Notes under the pieces: model-generated
Database searches by the model: none
Seen by the model: only the letters and a program-made list of their open reading frames with translations
Told to the model about the DNA's origin: nothing
Origin: JBBRBB01 sp963830175
GTDB lineage: Bacteria; Bacteroidota; Bacteroidia; Chitinophagales; Chitinophagaceae
Length of the DNA stretch: 64,000 bases
NCBI GenBank assembly: GCA_963830175.1
Contig: CAWHKV010000009.1
Location: forward strand, 186,001 to 250,000
Direction of reading: 5' to 3'
Part shown: piece by piece, positions 9,578 to 18,559 of the stretch
Layout: each line of letters starts with the position of its first letter
How positions within the stretch are numbered: the stretch's first letter is position 1
Translations under genes and position numbers: made by a program

Positions 9578-10318
9578 ATGGGCAGACTGTTGAATCACAT
9601 GGGTAAGTATCTTTTGATGCTTAAGGCGATGTTCACTATTCCGGAGAATTTTAAAATGTACTGGAAGGAGTTCATGCACCAATGTTCTGAAATTGGAATC
9701 GGATCTTTACCTATTGTTATTATTGTTTCTTTATTTCTAGGTGCGGTAACAACTGTGCAAACAGCCTACCAGCTTATCAGCCCTCTTGTACCACCTTCTA
9801 CGATTGCGCAGGTTGTAAGAGATAGCGTTATCCTTGAACTTTCCCCAACCGTTGTAAGTATTGTACTGGCAGGTGTGGTTGGGAGTAAGATCGCGAGCGA
9901 ACTGGGTAACATGCGCATATCGGAACAGATAGATGCCCTTGAGATTATGGGTATTAATACGCACAGTTATCTTGTTGCACCTAAAATTCTTGCAGCATTA
10001 CTGGTTGTTCCTTGTTTAATTGTTATTTCAGCCATACTTGCTATATGGGGCGGAAGGCTTGCCGGTGATTTATCCGGTATTCTTGCTAGCAACATTTTCG
10101 ATATGGGTTTGCGTGAAAACATGAACTACTTCAACATCACTTTTGCACTAAGCAAAGCATATACTTTCGCATTTATTATTAGCAGCGTTCCTGCGTATTA
10201 CGGTTACCATGTAAAAGGTGGCGCATTAGAAATTGGGCGCGCAAGTACAACCGCGGTGGTTGTAAGTTGTATTATGGTTTTACTGGGCGATTATTTGCTG
10301 GCTGCATTGCTTTTATAA
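9578..10318 (+). CDS. mlaE: MlaE-family ABC transporter permease
   Basis: 246 residues with five to six hydrophobic segments and MlaE/YrbE permease hallmarks: GIGSLPIVIIVSLFLGAVTT, ELSPTVVSIVLAGVVGSKIASELG, RISEQIDALEIMG. In the Mla system the permease works with MlaF (ATPase) and MlaD (MCE protein) to move phospholipids across the envelope. Neither is beside it here, so the partners must be elsewhere. The gene ends in a 6-nt convergent overlap with the sulfotransferase on the other strand. Confidence 0.93.
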   Translation: MGRLLNHMGKYLLMLKAMFTIPENFKMYWKEFMHQCSEIGIGSLPIVIIVSLFLGAVTTVQTAYQLISPLVPPSTIAQVVRDSVILELSPTVVSIVLAGVVGSKIASELGNMRISEQIDALEIMGINTHSYLVAPKILAALLVVPCLIVISAILAIWGGRLAGDLSGILASNIFDMGLRENMNYFNITFALSKAYTFAFIISSVPAYYGYHVKGGALEIGRASTTAVVVSCIMVLLGDYLLAALLL

Positions 10319-11242
10319 AAGCGGTTCAATCCATTTATTGAAATAAGAAGTTCCAAGCATCTGGTCCAGCTCTTTTATATCATCTATAAAATGAGGCGCC
10401 AGTTGTTTTTTTATACGGGCAATTTCTTCTTTGGTTTCCTGCTGCTGAGCAACAGGCTTTTTGCTTTTGTCTGTATTCCATTCAAACAGGTATTTCTTAA
10501 GCATTCTTCGTTTACCTACAGGAAATACTGGGTCAATAATTTTATCAACCACCCATTTTCTTATGGGGCTTCTGTTCAATAATCTTTCCTGGAAGGCTGC
10601 GCTTTTTACATTGCCTGTTACATTTTTCGGGGACAGGTCGGGTTGAAAATTTTCATCAACCTCAAGAAAACAAAATATGTTTTTTAAAAGGGTTGATGTA
10701 TTTGATTTAAGGTCATCAAAATCCATTATTAATAACCTGTCTTGGTTAAAATAGTTATATAACTGCTTTAACTGTTTTGCGTATAAGCCGTGTTCGATAT
10801 AAGTAAAGTCGCTGTTGTCTTTACTGAAGGCGAAGTTTTCTTTTGAAGGATGATAAATCAATGCATCCTGCATGCTTCGCCTTTCCCGGTGATATTTTTT
10901 AAAATAGAAGTAAGATGAAATAGCCCTGTCTACCGGGTTGCGGAGAATCAACAACAATTTTGCATCGGGGCTGGTTTCTTTAATTTGTTTAAGTAAGTGC
11001 GGGTAAAAAATATAATTAACCGCGCTTTGCAAAACTACAGGCTGCCCTTTATAGGTTTCGGGTTCTTTACCAAGCCTTTCTTTTATTCCCTGTATGTTTT
11101 TGAACCGCTCGAAAAGGTGAATGTCTTTGAGAGATTCATAACAATAAATCTGGGGATGTTGAGCTAACCAATCATCCAGGGTCGTGGTTCCTGCCTTTTG
11201 AATGCCGATAAGAAAAGTATTTGGAAAAACAGGATTGCTCAT
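10313..11242 (-). CDS. Sulfotransferase (PAPS-dependent, Sulfotransfer_1 type)
   Basis: 309 residues. The 5'-phosphosulfate loop IGIQKAGTTTL (residues 12-22) and the 3'-phosphate motif LRNPVDRAISSYFYF are both intact, matching the heparan-sulfate N/O-sulfotransferase-like family. It would move sulfate from PAPS to a carbohydrate or lipid acceptor in the cytosol. It heads the distal end of a minus-strand cluster with a second sulfotransferase (20 nt upstream), a GT4 and a GINT-like protein. No PAPS synthesis genes are in the window. The acceptor is unknown. Confidence 0.9.
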   Translation of the reverse strand: MSNPVFPNTFLIGIQKAGTTTLDDWLAQHPQIYCYESLKDIHLFERFKNIQGIKERLGKEPETYKGQPVVLQSAVNYIFYPHLLKQIKETSPDAKLLLILRNPVDRAISSYFYFKKYHRERRSMQDALIYHPSKENFAFSKDNSDFTYIEHGLYAKQLKQLYNYFNQDRLLIMDFDDLKSNTSTLLKNIFCFLEVDENFQPDLSPKNVTGNVKSAAFQERLLNRSPIRKWVVDKIIDPVFPVGKRRMLKKYLFEWNTDKSKKPVAQQQETKEEIARIKKQLAPHFIDDIKELDQMLGTSYFNKWIEPLL

Positions 11243-11262
11243 AAAATTTTCTGCTGCTGTTA

Positions 11263-12162
11263 TTAAATATGATTCAGAAGACCACCTGCTACGTAGGTAA
11301 GTTTATGTTTTTTAAATTGAGTTTTCCATTCATCATCGTATTGAATGGGTCTTTTTGTAAACCTGTTTGGGGTGCCGGCGATCGTATGGTCTTCGGTTAA
11401 CTCCATAAATTTAGGTGTATCAAAGGCAGGCAGGTTAAAGGCAGAAAAGATGCGTTGCAATTCGCTGTGTGTGTTTGTTGCAAGGTTTTCGTAATCCATT
11501 TCCAAAAAATCTTTTTTGTCTATGAGCTGCGAAACAGAATAGCACAGACGCCTGTAATAAAAAACATCGAGGGTTTGTTTAAAGATTGATTTTCCGCGTT
11601 TCTTATTTTGTTCTTTCCATTTTCTTTTAGATGATGAAATGGCGCGAATATCCCTTTTAAGCCAAATGACCTTTACATCATAATCTTTCTTTTTAGCATA
11701 AACTGCAAGAGCCTGAACAGGATTTTTGGATGAATCTATAATAAATTTTTTGCCCGATTTTTCAGCCACAAGATTATATAAAGTATTCAAAGTTGAAACG
11801 GCATTGCGGTTTCTCGCTGCATTAATAACCTTTAATAATTTAGTTTTAGAAAGGGAAGGAAGTATGGCATTGAATGCCAGGTTGCGGGGTTTAAATTTTC
11901 CTACAATCTTGGTTGAAAACTTTTCAGGATCTTCATAGTATGTTTTTTCAACTATAGAGCCCCAGAAAGTGCATTCTGTAAATGGTTTTCCGCAACTGCA
12001 GTTCCAGTTCCACCTTTCTCCAAAACCTTCCTTTAAAATATGTCCCTTAAGCATGGCTAATTCTCCCACCGAAAAGGCATCGCCGGATTTTGAGAGGATG
12101 TTCTCTAACAGTGTAGATCCTGAACGATTATCAGCCATTATATAAATTACCTGCGTAATCAT
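11263..12162 (-). CDS. Sulfotransferase, second type with Cys-rich insert
   Basis: 299 residues. The N-terminal PAPS loop is DNRSGSTLLENIL (residues 11-23); a later VIWLKRDIRAISSSKRKW segment fits the 3'-phosphate-binding helix. A WNCSCGKPFTECTFW segment has three cysteines and is typical of a bacterial sulfotransferase subgroup distinct from the neighbour, possibly a metal or disulfide site. The two sulfotransferases are too different to be a recent duplication, so they probably modify different positions or substrates. 20 nt separate it from the downstream sulfotransferase, consistent with an operon. Confidence 0.85.
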   Translation of the reverse strand: MITQVIYIMADNRSGSTLLENILSKSGDAFSVGELAMLKGHILKEGFGERWNWNCSCGKPFTECTFWGSIVEKTYYEDPEKFSTKIVGKFKPRNLAFNAILPSLSKTKLLKVINAARNRNAVSTLNTLYNLVAEKSGKKFIIDSSKNPVQALAVYAKKKDYDVKVIWLKRDIRAISSSKRKWKEQNKKRGKSIFKQTLDVFYYRRLCYSVSQLIDKKDFLEMDYENLATNTHSELQRIFSAFNLPAFDTPKFMELTEDHTIAGTPNRFTKRPIQYDDEWKTQFKKHKLTYVAGGLLNHI

Positions 12163-12243
12163 TAATTATTTTTGTGCTTTTAAATAGGGTGCGGTTAATT
12201 ATAACAAACAATACGAGTTACCGCCTTACTTTATTGCTGCGTA

Positions 12244-13347
12244 TTAATTAAAATAAAGCTTGTTGTATTTAGCTGCGCAGCTTTCTATACTAAACTCGTT
12301 TTGATATAATGTTTTGGCATTGGCTTGAAGGGTGTTGATTGTATGTTCATCTGCAGCTAAAAAGGCTTTTATGGCCGCCAGAAAACTTTCCGTAGTTAAG
12401 TCGTTTGATAAAAAACCAATATCAGGTTTCACAATATCGAGCAGTCCGCCAACTGGGGTACAAATGGGTGTGGCGCCGGCAGACATTGCCTCCAACAGAC
12501 TTATCGGTAAACCTTCGTACAAAGAGCTGAGTAAAAAGCCATTTGCATTTAGCAGGTAGTCGCCGACATTCTTCACCTTTCCTAAAAAATGCACATTACC
12601 GGGTTTATTTTCTATAAGCTGGTCATAGAATTTCTTTTCATCGGGCAGATAGTCACCTAAAATTAGTGCTATAACATCTTCATTTTCTAACTGCCGCATG
12701 CTGTCAAGAATTAACTGCTGGTTTTTTACTTTGTAAATTCTGCCAATATTTACCAGCACCTTTGTATGTGGTGTGGGTTTTAGTTCATTGATCTTCTCTA
12801 CGACTGCATCAAATTTAGCGGTGGGCTTTACCGGGGCAGAGCCATTATGAATAAGCGTGGTAAAATTTGGTCCGTATTCAGCAATTGCGCCCTTTAATAC
12901 CTCTTCTGAAATGCTGACTGGCGTTATAATACCCCCTCTAAAAAAATATTTATACAACAGCCTTCCATGAAACGGGGCGTCTTTAGTAACAAGAGAATGA
13001 AACGTGTGTACTTTTTTAATGTGATTATCCTTCATTCTCAGGTATGCCCACGTAGCATAATAACCTGCATGCAGGTGGGTGTGCACTACCTGGGGCTTCA
13101 GTTTTTTAATTAATTTCTGCACCTTGGCAAAAATCGTAACATCCAGTCCGCGAATCTTACCTAAGGTTACAAATTTGATTCTTTTGTCAATCAGGTCGAT
13201 TGACATATGGTTAGGATTGTGATCGTATAAAGAAACAAGGGTAACATCATATTCAGGATACTTAGCCAACTCGTTGCAAAGTTGTATACAAAATACCTGG
13301 GCACCGCCCCAACCCAATGCCGGTAATATTTGAACGATCTTTACCAT
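12244..13347 (-). CDS. Glycosyltransferase family 4 (GT-B)
   Basis: 367 residues. The N-terminal Rossmann domain opens with ILPALGWGGAQVFC, the usual GG(A/T)Q acceptor-side loop; the C-terminal nucleotide-sugar domain has NIGRIYKVKNQQLI and the EGLPISLLEAMSAG motif containing the E-x7-E retaining signature. Retaining GT4 enzymes build polysaccharides or glycolipids from UDP- or GDP-sugars. It sits between the sulfotransferases and the GINT-like gene, so it probably contributes a sugar to the same sulfated glycoconjugate. Sugar and acceptor not determinable. Confidence 0.92.
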   Translation of the reverse strand: MVKIVQILPALGWGGAQVFCIQLCNELAKYPEYDVTLVSLYDHNPNHMSIDLIDKRIKFVTLGKIRGLDVTIFAKVQKLIKKLKPQVVHTHLHAGYYATWAYLRMKDNHIKKVHTFHSLVTKDAPFHGRLLYKYFFRGGIITPVSISEEVLKGAIAEYGPNFTTLIHNGSAPVKPTAKFDAVVEKINELKPTPHTKVLVNIGRIYKVKNQQLILDSMRQLENEDVIALILGDYLPDEKKFYDQLIENKPGNVHFLGKVKNVGDYLLNANGFLLSSLYEGLPISLLEAMSAGATPICTPVGGLLDIVKPDIGFLSNDLTTESFLAAIKAFLAADEHTINTLQANAKTLYQNEFSIESCAAKYNKLYFN

Positions 13348-13443
13348 AAACCTATTCGCAATTTTAAGTCAATTTTCAGGTAATATGGTGCAACCATGGA
13401 ATTATATGTAGATTTTTTATTTAACAAATTTAAATTCAGTGTT

Positions 13444-15051
13444 TTATCTCCTTATTTTAAAACGGGCATCGATCACCGCTACATCGCCCTGAACTGATAA
13501 AGTATGTGTTGCCGTTGCCCTTTCATCCCAGTTTGGCAGTATAGTGTTAATTTTCTTTTCTGTATAGTCTCTCTCATCTAGGTTTACCACCTCGTTAATA
13601 TTAATAGCATAACCATAGGTACAGGATGAATCCTGGGAGGGTCGATACAACTTTTCATTTTTAAAAAAGAGCCTTCCGGCAGGTCGTGCCCGGCGTACAT
13701 CGGAAATAACAGGATTTTTCGGGTGAGATTGCCAGTTGTTGGTCATAAGTTTATCCGAATAAAACACAAACAGTTCATCCCAGGCAGAAGCGCCTGCATT
13801 TTCTTTCATATTTACAAACAGCCAAAACTTGTTATTATGAAAATGCATGGTTGCATCTACCGCATGTACATTCTTCATCAGGTTCATCTCGAATTGCCAT
13901 TTATGAGGAAATTCCACGCAACTGTACAGTTCAATAGTACGGTTCGCGCTGGTTTCAGGTATCATAAATAATTTTCCATCTGCCTTAAAAAGAAAAGGAT
14001 AACTAAGGTGATAGGGCTTTTGTAAAATAACCTGCGGTTGGGTATAACTGCCGTCGCTTAATAATTCAATAACGGATAGATGTGCAATTTTGGTTTTATA
14101 TGGGTATTCTTCAAAAAAAATAAATTGTCGTTTTTGATCATCTGTATACAAACAGGGATCTGCCCAAAACACATGGGGGGGCGGGATAATGGGCTTAAAA
14201 TCTTTTACACTGCTTGTAGAAACGTTTTTAAAATTGGTATGAAACAACAAACGCCATTGTTCAAAATAAGAACGGTTTTGAATCTTTTTTCTAACAAGCC
14301 CTGTAAAGTGTTTTATGGTGTACACCGGCAAGCCAGCATTGGCCAAAGGTTTATTGGGGGTTTCCTCCTCAATTTCTTTTTGATAGCTAACACTACCTGC
14401 CTGGTATAATTCTTCCAACTTGCGGGGTATAAAACTCGACGCCTTGAAGCATGCTGTATTTATATTCTTGCTAAAAGATAAATGATTGGTTGAAGAAAAT
14501 GACCGCACTAAAAAATTAGAGGATGATAAACCAGGGGCTGTGCTGGATAATCCAATCTCAGTGTAGCAAATTTTATTTATTATTTCCCATATACCGGGTA
14601 ACTGCCATTGGTTATTTCGGCCGAAAGTATATCGCCACGTTCCATGGATTGGTGTTATTGGTAAATGGTTAACCTCGGCAAAGCCTGTGAGGTCTATCAG
14701 TACATCAATGCTTGCCGGTATAGTAGCCAGTACTTTTTGTGGATCTGCATTATTACCGCGGAAATGAGTGCCGTCTATAATGTGTAAGCCAGGAAAAATT
14801 TCTGAAATATTTCTTTTATGTAAGGCCTGCAACTGGGTTTTCATGGGTTTTTTTTCCACCTTTAGCAATACTTCTAATGTCTTCTGAGAAAGCCACCCCG
14901 TTTTGTTTTTTTTATTATGCGTAGTGTCTTTTATAATACAAGAAACCAATATATGGTCATTGGCTTTAATTTTAGACAACATTAAAAATATCCATTCCGG
15001 AACCTGAACGTTACCTGTAATTATTCCAACCTTAATTTTCTCTCCCTGCAT
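13444..15051 (-). CDS. Glucosamine inositolphosphorylceramide transferase-like protein
   Basis: 535 residues in two parts. Residues 1-200 look like a formyltransferase/Rossmann-type domain (KVGIITGNVQVPEWIF; later HGTWRYTFGRNNQW). Residues about 280-530 form a propeller-like region with WADPCLYTDD, FIFFEEYPYKTKIAHLSVIEL, HLSYPFLFKADGKLFMIPE and RPAGRLFFKNEKLYRPSQD, the pattern of the N-terminal domain of plant GINT1-type proteins, also found in many bacterial polysaccharide loci. In plants the enzyme glycosylates inositolphosphorylceramide; Bacteroidota do make sphingolipids, but the bacterial function is unproven. It is the first gene of the minus-strand cluster. Confidence 0.7.
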   Translation of the reverse strand: MQGEKIKVGIITGNVQVPEWIFLMLSKIKANDHILVSCIIKDTTHNKKNKTGWLSQKTLEVLLKVEKKPMKTQLQALHKRNISEIFPGLHIIDGTHFRGNNADPQKVLATIPASIDVLIDLTGFAEVNHLPITPIHGTWRYTFGRNNQWQLPGIWEIINKICYTEIGLSSTAPGLSSSNFLVRSFSSTNHLSFSKNINTACFKASSFIPRKLEELYQAGSVSYQKEIEEETPNKPLANAGLPVYTIKHFTGLVRKKIQNRSYFEQWRLLFHTNFKNVSTSSVKDFKPIIPPPHVFWADPCLYTDDQKRQFIFFEEYPYKTKIAHLSVIELLSDGSYTQPQVILQKPYHLSYPFLFKADGKLFMIPETSANRTIELYSCVEFPHKWQFEMNLMKNVHAVDATMHFHNNKFWLFVNMKENAGASAWDELFVFYSDKLMTNNWQSHPKNPVISDVRRARPAGRLFFKNEKLYRPSQDSSCTYGYAININEVVNLDERDYTEKKINTILPNWDERATATHTLSVQGDVAVIDARFKIRR

Positions 15052-15144
15052 TAATATGTATTGATTTTATTTTGGGATTACAATCCCCGGATAGCTATGC
15101 ATGCAATTTCGACCTTTTTATTTTAACCTATATTACCTGCATGT

Positions 15145-15601
15145 TTAATTACAGGCTGTCTTTCTCCTGGTATCTATAATGTAATTTATTTTCCATTCTT
15201 CATTCACTTTTACCAGGGTAAACTGGTTTACTCCACAGTGGCTAAAATTTCCTTTATAAAAAAATTTATAAGGTGTCCACGCTACAGCAAGTGCATCATC
15301 TACCAAAATTTTTTCAAATATTATTTGCTCATCAGCATCACCTTCAGTTAATGAACTTATAAATGAAACAAAATCGGTTAGACTTTCGGTACTTATTTCA
15401 ACGGGCTTATCACCGGATGTTTTAATTGTTTGCAGAATGGCCTTTTTCGGTAAATAATTGCAAAAAATCTTGCCCATCGCCCTTTTTCATTTTGCTGAAC
15501 ATTTCATTTATAACAGCCTTAACGCTGTCTTGCGCTGTTTGGGCAAAAAGTGTGGGTGCAATAAGCCATAAACAGGTAATTAATAAAAGAGATTTCTTCA
15601 T
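15145..15601 (-). pseudogene. NTF2-like (SnoaL/DUF4440-type) exported protein, one frameshift
   Basis: The start frame reads MKKSLLLITCLWLIAPTLFAQ, a signal peptide from ATG 15601, then DSVKAVINEMFSKMKKGDGQ and a premature stop near 15422. Shifting one base in the GAAAAAGGCC tract (about 15439-15447) gives the expected continuation AILQTIKTSGDKPVEI, then VDDALAVAWTPYKFFYKG, SHCGVNQFTLV and EWKINYIIDTRRKTACN to 15145. The restored product of about 151 residues matches a nuclear-transport-factor-2-fold family common in Chitinophagaceae. Periplasmic, function unknown. One extra base explains the break. Confidence 0.75.
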
Positions 15602-15690
15602 GGATGTAAAATAACAGGAAAACACCAGTACCAGAAATTTCTGCTTATGTTATAATTGGAATAATTATTTAATAGGTTATTTAAAAAAAT

Positions 15691-16185
15691 ATGCTGTTTG
15701 ATAATAAAGCAACTGAGGCAGGAAAAATATTAATCAAGAACAAACTTACAATTGCCGTGGCTGAGAGTGTAACGTCAGGATATTTGCAGGCTATTTTATC
15801 GTCAGGTTTGCAAGCAGCAAAATTTTACCAGGGCGGTATTACAGCGTATAACCTAGGTATCAAATGCCGGCTGTTAGGTGTGGAACCCATATCTGCCAAT
15901 GAAACCAATTGCGTTCATGATGAGGTAGCTAAACAAATAAGCATTTCTGTATCTAAAATGTTTTTAAGCAATTTTGGTTTAGGAATCACTGGTTATGCAG
16001 CGCCCTTTCCGGAAGAAAACATACACGAAATTTTTGCATACTACGCAATCTCTTATAACAAAGAAATTGTTGAAGCTGGAAAGCTTACCTCGGATAAAGA
16101 TAAACCTGAGCTCGCCCAGATTGATTATGCATTACAATTGATTGATAAATTATTCGGGTATTTAACCAGGAAATTTGATTTGTAG
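15691..16185 (+). CDS. CinA C-terminal / PncC-type amidohydrolase family protein
   Basis: 164 residues covering the CinA C-terminal domain only. The signature AESVTSGYLQ (S26 as the candidate catalytic serine), FYQGGITAYN and GLGITGYAAP are in the expected order. PncC enzymes deamidate nicotinamide mononucleotide to nicotinic acid mononucleotide for NAD recycling. The usual SCTGG motif is replaced by SVTSG and the C-terminus is short, so activity on NMN is not certain; stand-alone paralogues of this kind are common in Bacteroidota. Next gene is an NADH dehydrogenase, about 55 nt away. Confidence 0.8.
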   Translation: MLFDNKATEAGKILIKNKLTIAVAESVTSGYLQAILSSGLQAAKFYQGGITAYNLGIKCRLLGVEPISANETNCVHDEVAKQISISVSKMFLSNFGLGITGYAAPFPEENIHEIFAYYAISYNKEIVEAGKLTSDKDKPELAQIDYALQLIDKLFGYLTRKFDL

Positions 16186-16239
16186 AATATGTTCAACATA
16201 ATATAAGTCTAAAGACTTACATTAACCAAAATGTACTGT

Positions 16240-17517
16240 ATGAAAATCATTATTGTCGGTGGTGGATTTGGGGGATTGAAATTGGCTGATAAACTGAATG
16301 ATAAAAAAAATATCGAGGTATTATTAATTGACCGCTTTAATTATCACCAGTTTCAGCCTTTGTTTTACCAGGTAGCCACAGCAAGCCTGGAGCCCAGCAA
16401 TATTTCATTTCCATTAAGAAAGGCTTTTCAAAAAAGTAAAAATGTAAGAATCAGGATTGCGGCTATTCAATCTATTTTACCAGCCGAAAAAAAGATCATG
16501 ACTAACATCGGTGAATTCAGTTATGATAAACTGGTTATAGCAACAGGTGCTGAAACTAATTTTTTTAATAACGATCAATTAGCAGCATGTGCGCTCCCTA
16601 TGAAAAGTACTGTTGAAGCGATTCGCTTAAGGCAACATCTTATACAGAATTTTGAAAATGCACTAGTGAACAAAGACAATGAGGCATTGCAAAGACTAAT
16701 GACTATTGTTATTGCAGGAGGAGGTCCCACAGGTGTTGAGTTGGCGGGTGCCATTTCTGAATTAAAGAAATTCGTATTGCCAAAAGATTACCCAGAACTC
16801 GATTTTGATAATATGAAAATTTATCTGGTAGAAGGTGGTGCAAGGTTAATGAGTGGAATGAGTGAAAAGTCTTCTGAAGAGTCAGAAAGATATCTTGCAG
16901 ATGCAGGCATCACCATTTTAAAAAATACACTGGTGAAAGATTACGACGGCAAAACTATCACGTTTAAAGAAGGTGAAACTTTAGCTACCTCTACATTAAT
17001 ATGGGCGGCAGGTATTAAGGGAAATGTGCCGGAAGGTTTAGACCCGCAACTTATAGTTAGAGGCAACCGTATTAAGGTTGATCAATACAACACAATAGAA
17101 AACCACCCTGATATATATGCCATAGGAGATGTGGCTTATATGGCTGGCGAAGATTACCCGCATGGACATCCACAAGTGGCTTCGGTAGCGATTCAGCATG
17201 CGAAAACGCTAGCAAAAAATATTCTGAAAATGGCAGAGGGAAAAAATGACCTTGTGCCGTTTAAGTATAATGATAAAGGCTCTATGGCCACCATTGGCCG
17301 TAATAAAGCTGTTGTAGATATTCCTAAGCCTAAACTACATTTCAAAGGATTTTTTGCATGGCTTATATGGATGTTCCTTCACTTAATGCTAATACTGGGC
17401 GTAAAAAACAGGTTGTTTGTATTTCTTAACTGGCTGTTTAATTACATTACCTACGATCAGTCTTTGCGACTGATATTTAAAGAGTTTAGCAAACACCCTG
17501 ATTCAAAGCCTGTTTAA
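16240..17517 (+). CDS. ndh: Type II NADH:quinone oxidoreductase (NDH-2)
   Basis: 425 residues from ATG 16240 (MKIIIVGGGFGGLKLAD), with the first GxGxxG dinucleotide fold at the extreme N-terminus for FAD and a second, IVIAGGGPTGVELAGAI, at about residue 160 for NADH. The motif IYAIGDVAYM near residue 290 contacts FAD. A hydrophobic C-terminal stretch (FFAWLIWMFLHLMLILG) is the membrane-anchoring region of NDH-2. It passes electrons from NADH to quinone without proton pumping. The start at 16231 adds only three residues before the fold, so 16240 is preferred. Confidence 0.93.
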   Translation: MKIIIVGGGFGGLKLADKLNDKKNIEVLLIDRFNYHQFQPLFYQVATASLEPSNISFPLRKAFQKSKNVRIRIAAIQSILPAEKKIMTNIGEFSYDKLVIATGAETNFFNNDQLAACALPMKSTVEAIRLRQHLIQNFENALVNKDNEALQRLMTIVIAGGGPTGVELAGAISELKKFVLPKDYPELDFDNMKIYLVEGGARLMSGMSEKSSEESERYLADAGITILKNTLVKDYDGKTITFKEGETLATSTLIWAAGIKGNVPEGLDPQLIVRGNRIKVDQYNTIENHPDIYAIGDVAYMAGEDYPHGHPQVASVAIQHAKTLAKNILKMAEGKNDLVPFKYNDKGSMATIGRNKAVVDIPKPKLHFKGFFAWLIWMFLHLMLILGVKNRLFVFLNWLFNYITYDQSLRLIFKEFSKHPDSKPV

Positions 17518-17581
17518 CACAGTTAATAAGTTGGCATTATTTTTTGATAGGTAGTAGTAATTAAAATCAAAAAAATTAATC

Positions 17582-18196
17582 ATGGCAAAAAAAACAAGTA
17601 CCCCCGCTAAGAAGAGCAGTTCTTCTGCAGGCAAAGGAAAAACTAATACGGCTACCTCTAATAACAGCGCAAACAGTGGTGGTGGTAAAATGGACAGTGA
17701 ATTAGAAAAATTATTTCTCGATTCATTAAAGGATATTTATTACGCAGAAAAGTTGCTGCTAAAAGCATTGCCCAAAATGTCTAAAAATGCAACTACCCAG
17801 CAATTAAAAGATGCCTTTAACGAACATCTTTCAGTAACACAAAACCAGGTTGCAAGGCTGGAGCAGGTTTTTGAATTATTGGGTAAAAAAGCCCAGGCAA
17901 AAAAATGCGAAGCTATGGAAGGCTTAAAAAGAGAGGCTGATGAAATAATTGAAGAAACAGAGAAAGGAAGTCTTACCCGTGATGTTGGTCTAATTTTCGC
18001 TGCTCAAAAAGTTGAACATTATGAAATTGCAACGTATGGCTGTTTAAGAACAGTGGCATCTACCGTAGGCCTTAGTGAAGTAGCCGACCTTTTGCAGCAA
18101 ACCCTGGATGAAGAAAAAGAAGCTGATGACCTGCTGACAAACATTGCGGAAAATAACATTAATTACCGCGCTGCAGAAGAAGATGAAGAGGCATAG
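17582..18196 (+). CDS. YciF-like ferritin-fold stress protein (DUF892)
   Basis: 204 residues. A low-complexity Lys/Ser/Ala/Asn-rich N-terminal tail (residues 1-38) precedes the DUF892 four-helix bundle, which starts SELEKLFLDSLKDIYYAEKLLLKALPKM. Carboxylate/His ligands of the ferritin-like site are in place (YAEK, EHL, QKVEHYE, EEKEAD). YciE/YciF proteins are associated with osmotic and stationary-phase stress and may handle iron. The tail may bind nucleic acid. A TGGCATTATTTTTTGA sequence 50 nt upstream resembles a -24/-12 element but has off-by-one spacing. A terminator follows. Confidence 0.9.
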   Translation: MAKKTSTPAKKSSSSAGKGKTNTATSNNSANSGGGKMDSELEKLFLDSLKDIYYAEKLLLKALPKMSKNATTQQLKDAFNEHLSVTQNQVARLEQVFELLGKKAQAKKCEAMEGLKREADEIIEETEKGSLTRDVGLIFAAQKVEHYEIATYGCLRTVASTVGLSEVADLLQQTLDEEKEADDLLTNIAENNINYRAAEEDEEA

Positions 18197-18227
18197 AATT
18201 TATTTTATGATACACTAAAAAACAAAG

Positions 18228-18257
18228 AGCCGGGCGTTATTACAGCCTGGCTTTTTT
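18228..18257 (+). terminator. Rho-independent terminator after the YciF-like gene
   Basis: AGCCGGGC and GCCTGGCT pair (one G-T wobble) around a nine-nt loop, followed by a run of six T. It separates the DUF892 gene from the SemiSWEET gene that starts 12 nt later. Confidence 0.8.
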
Positions 18258-18269
18258 ATTAGGAAATTT

Positions 18270-18557
18270 ATGGAAGTGGATGTTTTATTGGCGGTGGCTT
18301 ATGCAAAATACGTAGGAATTATAGCAGGAATTCTTACGTCATTTTCCATGTTGCCCCAATTAATAAAAATGATAAAAGAGAAAGAGGTTGATGATGTCTC
18401 TATTCCCATGTTGCTGGTTTTGTTTACCGGTATTTCTTTATGGGTAGTTTATGGTTACCTGCAAAACGATCTGCCCGTTTTAATCACGAATTCGTTTTCT
18501 GTTCTTGTAAATTTAATAACCATCATTTTTCGATTTAAATACAAAAAAAACAGCTGA
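18270..18557 (+). CDS. SemiSWEET-type sugar transporter
   Basis: 95 residues with three transmembrane helices and the SemiSWEET/MtN3 fold: YVGIIAGILTSFSMLPQLIK contains the PQ-type motif of helix 1, SIPMLLVLFTGISLWVVYGY is helix 2 and the last 25 residues are helix 3. SemiSWEETs dimerise to carry sugars down their gradient. It precedes the low-affinity iron permease-like gene by 2 nt and topoisomerase IB beyond, likely one transcription unit. Confidence 0.9.
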   Translation: MEVDVLLAVAYAKYVGIIAGILTSFSMLPQLIKMIKEKEVDDVSIPMLLVLFTGISLWVVYGYLQNDLPVLITNSFSVLVNLITIIFRFKYKKNS

Positions 18558-18559
18558 TC

